Source: Phymatolithon calcareum (lineage: Eukaryota; Rhodophyta; Florideophyceae; Hapalidiales). Taken from it: a stretch of DNA of 64,000 nucleotides. Every line of letters starts with the position of its first letter. The stretch's first letter is position 1. This document shows positions 38,694 through 48,400 of the stretch, in pieces. Under the pieces are notes generated by a model that made no database searches, was not told where the DNA came from, and was given only the letters and a program-made list of their open reading frames with translations. The stretch lies in contig OZ345373.1 in NCBI GenBank assembly GCA_977006965.1, positions 2,046,001 through 2,110,000 on the forward strand, in the 5' to 3' direction. A program made the position numbers and the translations under genes.

Positions 38694-41231
38694 GTAATAC
38701 AGTACGTAGATTTGGATGGTGAACAAAGTGAAATAGTTTTTTACTCAACCCAGGGCGAAAATCTAAGAGCAATAGATTGAAGATTGGATAGGGCCGGCCG
38801 GTCGGTACGCCTTCGGCAGGATTTCTCTGCTGGGGAGCATCATGAAACCGTAGATGTGGGTAACATACAATAGCATGTTTGATGTGGACGTTGTGACGCC
38901 CGCAAGCGTGTCCGCAAAGCCGCCATTGACCATCGACTGATTCATATATATATGGTGGGGAGGACTCGTAGAAGGGTGTCTATGAGACTGTACTGTAGTC
39001 GGACAGTTCTGTTATATGGATTTTAATATAGCTGGAAGCAACTCATTACGAAAGAAATGGCATGGTCCGTGCAGCCTTGCACTTCATACAGTGCACCGAT
39101 GAGGGCGATAATGTGGAGTGCATGGCACAGCAGATCCTACCGAAGGCGACAGTGTAGCCGCACAGGTTTGCCATCAACGACAGCGGGAATACGGACGGCA
39201 TACTGACCGCTCGCGTACGGTCGGAGACATCGCCGGGGATGTCCAGCAGACGTAAAGAAAACGACGGATGAGAATTGAACACGCGCGGGACAGCACGCCG
39301 CATTGAATTTGTGCGTTTTGCACTCGTCTGGCACACCGACGTCGTAGCAGCGGCGCAAGAGGAAAGCAGGAGTGACTTGAATAGACTGGTGTGCCCATGC
39401 AAAAGTAGCAAGGTCTTGTTTGGTCATGCATGATTCTCGCAGTGTGCAGTGATTTTAGGCTGGCGTGGGAATGGTGACGATCCGCGAAATGCTTGCATGG
39501 CATGCATGCCTGTGCCGAATTGTTTTCTCGTCGATTCAAGAGTGTCATGAGGCGCGGAAGAATGCAGCTCGTGTGTATTGGAAGGGGATGGCGATAAAGC
39601 ACGATGATCGAGCATCGTGCTCGTGCAAAGATGAAGGTTGATTTTCGTTGGGGGTCTAAACACGTGCAATACAGTATGCTCGGTCGGAGGTGTGTACTCG
39701 CAAATGTGGGCGCTCTGGTTGCGCACTGTTATCGCCTACCCACCGGTGAAGGTGTACGAATCGCATATGGAAGAAATTCGTACTGTACTGTACGGCAGTC
39801 ATGTGCTGTACTGTACTGGCCGTTATTCAGAAATGGGCAGCTAAGCCTCCAGTACGATAGGTTGCCAAATTGCTCCATCAAGGGGGCACCGGGCACCTCA
39901 ATAAGACGACTAATTTCTCCATTCTGCAGTGCAAATTGGGGAGGGTGCGGAATGGCGATTCGATCATTCGAAATAATTCAGCATCCGAACAATTTGTTCC
40001 CTCGATCCTCAAGGTCCGTGATTTGATAAAGTCTTATTTGACAATGAGTCCTGCTTTTCGGATACGGGAAAGTTTATCCGACGCAGAACGAGCCTCTTCG
40101 ACATGCGATTTGTTCTGCGTGCGTTTTTCTACCCACTTCCCCGAAGAGATATTGATACAATGCAATTGACCACGACGCTGGTGTTATCAAAATGCGGCAT
40201 ATATGCTGCCATCCTTGATGCATTCTTGCATCCTGCGACGGCTCTAAGTTGATGAACCCGCATGATGCGGTTCATCATGAAACCGAGCAAACGCCCAAAA
40301 TTTCAACTAAGGAATGAACAGTTTATTGTACATTACTCCAGTGTGCGCGCAACGGACTTCCATGTCCACTTTCCCTTACGACACTATGATACGATACAAG
40401 TTGCATCATCTCTCGCCCCCACAGCCGCACATGCACCTTTTAAGGAAACCACAGTACAGTAGACCCGAAAATTTCAGTTCAGCACAGTGTATGGTTATTG
40501 TTTTATGGTAGTACTGTACTGTACCTGGGGCCCGTGACGGTGGGGGAAAGATGTAACGAATTAACGCTTTGGATATCCCACTCATACAGTATTCCGCCAT
40601 TGACGACTCGGGACATGAATTATGCTTTCGAGGGTCATTAAGGGCTGTTTTTGGTCTATTGTGCGTGTCGGGACGAGAGTACAGTTTTCCAAGGGGACGG
40701 AAGGCGACTGTCACGACAACGGCAACCTTCCCAACGCCAACTGTCCAGATCAGGCCTTCTTTGTGCGCATGAATCTTCCAAAGAATGCTGCGCATATGAT
40801 ATAGACCACCATGCATCGAGATGACGCATATCAGTGGTACTGTACGTGCACACCAATGGACCCTTCAGCGAATAAACCGACGCCAAATAGCTGGCCACGG
40901 CGGACGGAATCTGCCAACCAATGTATGCGCCGCGTCTGCACATCATGTGCAAACGCGGCGAATGATCCTTGTGATCACCTGCACGGTGCGTGTGTGCACC
41001 CATTTCTCGGAAAAAATGGGTGCGCCCTAAATCTCATGTTTCATATCTCGCTTGCTGGAGTCTCGTCACAACAATTCTGACAACACCCCATAAATCGCCC
41101 GCCCGCCACACCTGAAAGCACGTCACCGTCGCACACTCCACATCCGCCCCTCACCGTCTGCACGTCCGTTCTGCACGCGGCGACACCGTTTCAACATCTC
41201 ATCGACGAAGGTTGGCGTGCGAGGACGCACG
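38694..41231. other. gene-poor stretch rich in TACTGTAC motifs
   Basis: No recognisable gene; the many frames of 60-140 residues overlap on both strands. Pentameric TACTG/GTACA repeats are dense (38988, 39665, 39778-39820, 40455, 40505-40522, 40835). A 10-bp stem GCACCCATTT...AAATGGGTGC lies near 40995-41025. Confidence 0.45.
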
Positions 41232-41852
41232 ATGGAATCCATAACCACCACAATGGAATGTGAGACACTCCCAAGTACGTCTAGTCTCTCAGCCGGCAGC
41301 GTGCGCCAACCGCTGCCGAAAGCACAGGTGTTCATCCTACCCAAACACCGCCCTGGTGCATTCCCCCCGTCCACCTCGCCAACGTCCTCTCCGACCTCGT
41401 CGGCCGAAACCGTCTCGCCGCGCACGCAGTCCGCGCTGCCGGAATTGCTGCGCGGGCGTGTGCGACTACTGGATGTTCCGCGCTTTGATGTTGATCACGC
41501 GTTGTCGGCGCCTTCCTCCCCGTCCGTGCCGTCCGCGGCCGCGGCGGTGCTCTTGGCGCCCGCATCAGCGACTAAGCGGAAGTCGTTGATATTGGGCGAC
41601 ATGTCCCCGACGCAGACAATGAGCGTACACTCCATGCAACTCGGTGTTGTGCACACAAGAACTGGACAGGAATTGGAACAGGTGACAGCTATTGCTGGCA
41701 CTGTTGCGTCGCATTACGCTTATGATGACTTCATGGCGACGAAGAAGAAAAAGAAGAGCTTGTGGAAGAGGTTCACTGGGCGTGTTAAGGGCGTTGCTGG
41801 ATCGTTTTATGCGTCGTCGCCGTCGCCTACGCCGCCGTTTACGCCGAAATGA
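41232..41852 (+). CDS. uncharacterised Ser/Pro-rich protein with basic C-terminus
   Basis: A 206-residue protein from the ATG at 41232 (MESITTTMECE). It is Ser/Thr/Pro-rich and probably disordered, with short ordered stretches (ALPELLRGRVRLLDVPRF; RKSLILGDMSPTQTMSVHSM) and a basic patch KKKKKSLWKRFTGRVKG near the C-terminus, which could bind membrane or act as a nuclear signal. Its strong third-position GC and length suggest a real gene. No family is recognised. Confidence 0.6.
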   Translation: MESITTTMECETLPSTSSLSAGSVRQPLPKAQVFILPKHRPGAFPPSTSPTSSPTSSAETVSPRTQSALPELLRGRVRLLDVPRFDVDHALSAPSSPSVPSAAAAVLLAPASATKRKSLILGDMSPTQTMSVHSMQLGVVHTRTGQELEQVTAIAGTVASHYAYDDFMATKKKKKSLWKRFTGRVKGVAGSFYASSPSPTPPFTPK

Positions 41853-42487
41853 ATTTTGTAGTACGGTTCGGATGCGATTCGATCGTGAACACTGCTGCGG
41901 TTGTAAGGAAACATGTGATTTACCTTGATTGCTTGCTGTGAATGGACGGGAGATGGCTGATCGCAGCTGGGGAGGAACGCAGAGATGTTGGAGCAATGTA
42001 TCCTGCCCGGCATATGGTGCAATGGGTATATCAGCACACACGTTGGTAGTCTTGCAGCTGTGCACTCGTGTCGTCTACGAGACCGGGAAATGGATTCCAG
42101 GTGCAAGGCCGGACTCTTGCCGGAAAGGTGGGCGGGGGGACTTCAGAAACACTTTTCTGGAGCGGCTGAGCTCTACCGATGTGTTATCGAAGATTTGTGT
42201 CAATTTTTGTGACATGCTTTCCGAGCAGTTAGGACTGCTACTGAGATCGCAAACATCCCGTTTCGAGCAGGGCATAAGTAGGAAGTGCCCGTTTATGGAA
42301 TTAGATGGTTGGCAGGGATCAATAAAATCTCGACTTGATTTTGCGCTGAGATGAGATGGTGTAGCAACTTATTCTCTGTTTCTCGTCTATGTTTTGGAGG
42401 ACTGTCCGCTAAGATTGAAACCAACAGCGATGTCGGAATTGAAGTCAACATCACGAAAGCCTGTTTCCATCATCACGTATGGAGTCA
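41853..42487. other. intergenic, no gene seen
   Basis: Runs up to the abrupt start of module copy B at about 42488. Short frames only. Confidence 0.45.
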
Positions 42488-43236
42488 GTTACCATGCCGG
42501 TCATGCTGCCACCCGCCTTTGTCCGTCGCGTCATTTTTCCCTCATCTCACTCCCGCACCGTTAGCATCTGCGGGCTTCGCTGCAACACACCGCTGCATCC
42601 TTCGTCTTGCTCACCATTTGTTCGTCCCGTCTGCTGACAATTGCTGTCTGAGATCAAAGAAATAAGAGTAGGAATCAAGGTGCCGTTTAACCTCCAGTTA
42701 GGTAGCTAGCCACCTTTGCAATAAACTACAATACTTCGAGAAGGGTTGTTTTGGCGATAGGATTGGCTGGGTGGTCCGCTAAAATACGTTTTGGGTGAGA
42801 CCAGAGAACTAGGGCCTAAGTATAGTATGATAGAGTCAAATATTTTTCCAGCAGCGCTGGGTGGTGTACTGGCGCGTTCCCAACGTCGTACAGCCACGTA
42901 ATGTTGGGCAAAGCCTGCCCCGCAGGTAAAGCCAAGATCGTCGTTGTCCGATGTCGTCAGCATGCTAGCGTACCGGATATACGACATGGTGCAATCCATC
43001 CGTATTCTGGGGTACCGGCGTCACAGCCGGCAATGCTTTTGTTCCCCCACCCACCGCTCCCTATGACTGTATAGGAGACGCCTGTAGAAAAATGGCAGAT
43101 GACTGCCAGGGAACATGTCCGATTCCGGACACCGCTTAGGCGAGATTGGAAGCGTTTGCTCCTAATACAGATACACGTAGTACAGCCATTGGTAGCATAT
43201 TACACATGTAAACTCGCCTAATCGACTCCGCTTTAC

Positions 43237-43258
43237 CACAACAGTTATAACTGTTGTG
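43237..43258. repeat. 22-bp perfect palindrome in copy B
   Basis: CACAACAGTTATAACTGTTG plus TG, a perfect self-complement about 340 bases upstream of MT-B. In copy C the equivalent place reads CCACAACAGTTGTGG, a shorter imperfect form. Confidence 0.9.
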
Positions 43259-43518
43259 TGTGCGTATTGTGAAAAAGGGTCCTACCCCCTGTCGATCGTA
43301 AAAAGTGCTTGCCACGTGTTTCAATTTTTAGGAAATTCTTAAGCTCAACCGCCAGACACAAAGTTTGTGACATGTTCTCGCACAAATGATGAACACTGCT
43401 CGATCAATGATTGGACCATGGTGCACACCCTGTGAAGATAGCATCCAATTGAAATACGTTTGATGACAGCAGTGGGCGATGCATGTAACTCTATTACTGT
43501 ACATGTCGCACTGTGTTC

Positions 43519-43548
43519 GAATGCATTTCCATGCATGGAAATGCATTC
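43519..43548. repeat. 30-bp perfect palindrome upstream of MT-B
   Basis: Arms GAATGCATTTCCATG and complement, 50 bases before the MT-B ATG; counterpart of the palindrome at 4158-4195. Confidence 0.9.
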
Positions 43549-43598
43549 CAAGAATTTTTTCCTGTACGTCCGCCAAGCAGCTGTCTGGGCAAACCACG

Positions 43599-44228
43599 AT
43601 GTGCGATGATATGAAGTTTTGGGACGGTTTCGCCGCTGAGTATGCAGCAAGCCCAATCAAGGACGAAGAGCAGTATGCCGACACCATAGTACGAATTCGC
43701 AAGCACCTCGTCCCTACAGCACGCATGCTGGAGGTCGGGTGCGGAACAGGGACATCAGCGCTGAAGCTTGCCGGTGACGTGCAGCACATAGTCGCGACGG
43801 ATATATCTCCAAAGTTGGTCCAAATTGCCTCCGATAAAGGCATGGTTGCAGGCACTGAGAACGTCGAGTTTCGAGTTACAGATGTGACGCTGGCGCCTGG
43901 CGCAGACGAGTCTTACGACATTGTACTTGCACTTAATGTGCTTATGCTGGTACCTGACACAGATAACGCCATTGCGGCGCTCAAGAAGAAACTTAGGCCT
44001 GGTGGGGTGTTCATCTCAACGACTTCGGGAATGGCCGACAACTTTCTGCTTCGCATCGCTGTCAGTGTAGCACATTTTTTCGGGCGCGCACCAGCCAGTG
44101 TCCGATTCTTCAGTCGTGATGAGTTGTCGAAGAAAATTGTAGATGCTGGAATGCAGATCGTTGAGAGTCATGACTACGACGACATCCATAAACGGCGATT
44201 TATTGTGGCGATGAAGCCTGTGCAGTAG
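43599..44228 (+). CDS. class I SAM-dependent methyltransferase, copy B
   Basis: A 209-residue soluble protein of the Methyltransf_11/25 type. The N-terminal FWDGFAAEYAASPIKDEEQY helix is followed by motif I MLEVGCGTGTSAL (43-55), VATDIS with the ribose-binding acidic residue (Asp68), a YDIVLALNVLMLVPD strand (106-120), LRPGGVFIS and a C-terminal RRFIVAMKP strand. The substrate is unknown. The overall pattern resembles small bacterial methyltransferases more than typical eukaryotic ones. I start at 43599 (MCDD) because a further in-frame ATG lying inside the upstream palindrome is not conserved in copy C. The homologous Sel1 partner expected upstream on the minus strand is missing here; Sel1-C lies downstream. 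Confidence 0.88.
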   Translation: MCDDMKFWDGFAAEYAASPIKDEEQYADTIVRIRKHLVPTARMLEVGCGTGTSALKLAGDVQHIVATDISPKLVQIASDKGMVAGTENVEFRVTDVTLAPGADESYDIVLALNVLMLVPDTDNAIAALKKKLRPGGVFISTTSGMADNFLLRIAVSVAHFFGRAPASVRFFSRDELSKKIVDAGMQIVESHDYDDIHKRRFIVAMKPVQ

Positions 44229-45170
44229 AAGAGGCTTTGCACAATGGAACGGAGGTTAGCCTGGTTGTTTAACGCCTCGTCAGGGCTTATTGTTCCATAA
44301 ATCCGCGTGGCACAAGTTCCAAGTCAATCCTCGAACGGGAAAAGGGACGACAGGTTCTGATTCTTTATGACCATGTCGACCATTGATGCTGGCAGCCACA
44401 CTTTTCTACTTTGGAGGCATTTCTATCGATTTCTAAATGAGTTGTCATGATCATGACTCATGATCGACATACAGTGCACTACAGTAGTGGAAAGCCGCTT
44501 TTCATGCACTTTCATCGCATCCGCCTTTTGCAAACATTTCTTGCTCGCTGTGTGCCCACGAGCTCGAACAATCACATGATGGACTAACATCTGCCGGTGT
44601 TCGACGCAGAAAGAGTGCATGCATGCATGCTTTGTGAAGAAATCAAAGCCCCAATGTCACCAAGTCCATACACGCTCTGCACACACTGCGCCAGCGCGTG
44701 TCCGTCCGGGAAAACTGCTGTGAAGATGAGTACCGACTGGGTCCGGTGCTATGTCCACATCGCGCTTGCAGCGCGGATACTGTAGTGATGGATCAAATCC
44801 TGTATTGAATGCGCCCGACAAGTGAGTAGCTACTTTAGTGACTGGTGCTCGACGCAGTATGTGACGCTGCAACAGATACATGGTGAAGCACACAGCAATG
44901 ATGTGCCATGAAATACGAGTCGAGATTATCGATTTCCTATGGCACCGTTGCGACTTTGAAATTCGGCGTGAGGCTTGAGAAGTGCAGTCCACAAAAATGC
45001 AAATGCTCGAAATCGATCCAGGCTCCAAACTTTCCCCACCGCCTATGGAAGGCGGTAGGTTTCAACGGTCTACACACTGGAAGGTAGCAACTGAGGAAGC
45101 CTTGCCCGTATATTCGTAAGACTGTGAGGCTTTTAAATAAACTCCAATCAAAAAAAAATGCTCGAAATAA
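44229..45170. repeat. shared 3' flank of MT, copy B
   Basis: About 90% identical to 56044-56817, apart from the small insertion at 45014-45155. It includes a near-palindromic CATGATCATGACTCATGATC segment and a GCATGCATGCATGC run. No gene is seen. Confidence 0.85.
45014..45155 (+). mobile_element. retroposed insertion with A-tail (SINE-like or processed)
   Basis: Absent from the homologous flank of copy C. It is flanked by a perfect 13-bp duplication AAATGCTCGAAAT (45001-45013 and 45156-45168). It ends in an A-run preceded by AATAAA (45135-45140), the mark of a polyadenylated RNA reinserted by LINE machinery. The 142-bp body contains a hairpin CCGCCTATGGAAGGCGG. The source gene is unknown. 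Confidence 0.8.
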
Positions 45171-45437
45171 CACAACAAGTGCCGTTAGACCATGCAAGTG
45201 ATAATAAACGAGAGATTCTCAAAATTCGCGAAAAAAGATTTCACGCAAAGTCCAATGGAATGCAGTGCAGTACAGTACTGTGGTTTACAACAAATACATT
45301 TCGGTGCTTAGTTTTCTTCGCCTCTGTGGTGAAAGAGTCGATCGTTCGACGTTCAATTGTACTGTACTTTTCCTTTATCGGTACAATATATTGCTAAGCT
45401 GTCATGCTCTGATGAACTGCACTATTGATTCACGACT

Positions 45438-48400
45438 TCACGCCAACACTGACATTTCAGTTTCAGAACGAGCGCTCTGTAGGAGCTGTTCGGCTCGAAC
45501 GGGATCAGCAGGCACTCCGTCGGCACCATCTCGTAGTAATTTCGACAAGCTGTACATTGCCGCCCCACGAATGCGCAATTCCACTATTCGATCAGACTGG
45601 GCTGGCAAACCCTCAATTCCAGAGTCGAGCAAATGCCGTACATTGAAAACAGAAATCCCGGTACCGGCTTCGTTGATAACACGCGTGTAGAGCTCAAGTG
45701 CTCGAACCGGTTCTTTCGCTACGCCGTTTGCGCCAAAGTGCAGTAAGAGTGCAAGACTGTACATTGCATCTGTGGATCCAGTACTTTCGATCACACTCGT
45801 GTACAGCTCGAGAGAACGACAGGCGTCAGCGTCCAGGGCGTTAGTGCCATGATGAAGCAGCTCAGCAAGACCAGTCTTCGCATTCACATTGTCGCCCTCC
45901 TCGATGGCGCGGTTGTACAGTTCGGCAGCACGATGCGCGTTTGCCGGAACCCCTTCTGCGCCCTTTTTGAGCAAGTTGGCGAGTCCAACCATGGCATGCA
46001 CATGGTCGCCCTCCTCGATGGCGCGGTTGTACAGTTCGGCAGCACGATGCCCGTTTGCCGGAACCCCTTCTGCGCCCGTTTCCAGCAAGTTTGCGAGTCC
46101 AACCATGGCATCCACATTGCCGTCCTCCTCGATGGCGCGGTTGTACAGTTCCGCAGCACGATGCGCGTTTGCCGCAACCCCTTCTGCGCCCGTTTCCAGC
46201 AAGTTTGCGAGTCCAACCATGGCATCCACATTGCCGTCCTCCTCGATGGCGCGGTTGTACAGTTCGGCAGCACGATGCGCGTTTGCCGGAACCCCTTCTG
46301 CGCCCGTTTGCAGCAAGTTTGCGAGTCCAACCATGGCATCCACATTGCCGTCCTCATCGATGGCGCGGTTGTACAGTTCCGCAGCACGATGCGCGTTTGC
46401 CGGAACCCCTTCTGCGCCCGTTTCCAGCAAGTTTGCGAGTCCAACCATGGCAAACACATAGTCGCCCTCCTCGATGGCGCGGTTGTACAGTTCCGCAGCA
46501 CGATGTGCGTTTGCCGGAACCCCTTCTGCGCCCGTTTCCAGCAAGTTTGCGAGTCCAACCATGGCATCCACATTGCCGTCCTCCTCGATGGCGCGGTTGT
46601 ATAGTTCGGCAGCACGATGCGCGTTTGCCGGAACCCCTTCTGCGCCCGTTTGCAGCAAGTTTGCGAGTCTAACCATGGCAAACACATAGTCGCCCTCCTC
46701 GATGGCGCGGTTGTACAGTTCGGCAGCACGATGCGCGTTTGCCGGAACACCTTCTGCGCCCGTTTGCAGCAAGAGTGCGAGTCCAACCATGGCATGCACA
46801 TGGTCGCCCTCCTCGATGGCGCGGTTGTACAGTTCGGCAGCACGATGCGCGTTTGCCGCAACCCCTTCTGCGCCCTTTTTGAGCAAGATTGCGAGTCCAA
46901 CCATGGCATGCACATGGTCGCCCTCCTCGATGGCGCGGTTGTACAGTTCGGCAGCACGATGCGCGTTTGCCGGAACACCTTCTGCGCCCTTTTTGAGCAA
47001 GTTGGCGAGTGCAACCATGGCATCCACATCGTCGCCCTCCTCGATGGCACGGTTGTACAGTTCGGCAGCACGATGCGCGTTTGCCGCAACCCCTTCTGCG
47101 CCCTTTTTGAGCAAGTTGGCGAGTCCAACCATGGCATGCACATGGTCGCCCTCATCGATGGCGCGGTTGTACAGTTCCGCAGAACGATGCGCGTTTGCCG
47201 GAACCCCTTCTGCGCCCTTTTTGAGCAAGTTGGCGAGTGCAACCATGGCATGCACATGGTCGCCCTCCTCGATGGCGCGGTTGTACAGTTCCGCAGCACG
47301 ATGTGCGTTTGCCGGAACCCCTTCTGCGCCCTTTTTGAGCAAGTCGGCGAGTCTAACCATGGCATGCACATGGTCGCCCTCATCGATGGCGCGGTTGTAC
47401 AGTTCCGCAGCACGATGTGCGTTTGCCGGAACCCCTTCTGCGCCCTTTTTGAGCAAGTTGGCGAGTCTAACCATGGCATCCACATCGTCGCCCTCATCGA
47501 TGGCGCGGTTGTACAGTTCCGCAGCACGATGTGCGTTTGCCGGAACCCCTTCTGCGCCCTTTTTGAGCAAGTTGGCGAGTCTAACCATGGCATGCACATG
47601 GTCGCCCTCATCGATGGCGCGGTTGTACAGTTCCGCAGAACGATGTGCGTTTGCCGGAACCCCTTCTGCGCCCTTTTTGAGCAAGTTGGCGAGTCCAACC
47701 ATGGCATCCACATCGTCGCCCTCATCGATGGCGCGGTTGTACAGTTCCGCAGAACGATGTGCGTTTGCCGGAACCCCTTCTGCGCCCTTTTTGAGCAAGT
47801 CGGCGAGTCTAACCATGGCATCCACATGGTCGCCCTCATCGATGGCGCGGTTGTACAGTTCCGCAGCACGATGCGCGTTTGCCGGAACCCCTTCTGCGCC
47901 CTTTTTGAGCAAGTTGGCGAGTCCAACCATGGCATCCACATGGTCGCCCTCCTCGATGGCGCGGTTGTACAGTTCCGCAGCACGATGTGCGTTTGCCGGA
48001 ACCCCTTCTGCGCCCTTTTTGAGCAAGTTGGCGAGTCCAACCATGGCATGCACATGGTCGCCGTCCTCGATGGCGCGGTTGTACAGTTCCGCAGCACGAT
48101 GTGCGTTTGCCGGAACCCCTTCTGCGCCCTTTTTGAGCAAGTTGGCGAGTCCAACCATGGCATGCACATGGTCGCCCTCATCGATGGCGCGGTTGTACAG
48201 TTCCGCAGAACGATGTGCGTTTGCCGGAACCCCTTCTGCGCCCTTTTTGAGCAAGTTGGCGAGTGCAACCATGGCATGCACATGGTCGCCCTCATCGATG
48301 GCGCGGTTGTACAGTTCCGCAGCACGATGTGCGTTTGCCGGAACCCCTTCTGCGCCCTTTTTGAGCAAGTCGGCGAGTCCAACCATGGCATCCACATGGT

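Larger units (their letters stand above)
42488..43598. repeat. shared MT/Sel1 upstream region, copy B (truncated)
   Basis: Homologous to 54322-55413 and to the inverted region 4888-5850, beginning abruptly at the block CAGTTACCATGCCGGTCATG. The Sel1-proximal part and the Sel1 gene itself are missing. It contains the 22-bp perfect palindrome at 43237-43258 and the 30-bp palindrome at 43519-43548. Confidence 0.85.

Noticed and set aside
39046-40816. Several overlapping frames of 100-140 codons on both strands.
   Set aside because: No domains and many competing frames; the stretch is dominated by TACTGTAC-type repeats.
43521-43598. Methyltransferase start at the ATG within the upstream palindrome, adding about 26 residues.
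   Set aside because: That ATG is lost in copy C while the MCDD start is kept in all three copies.
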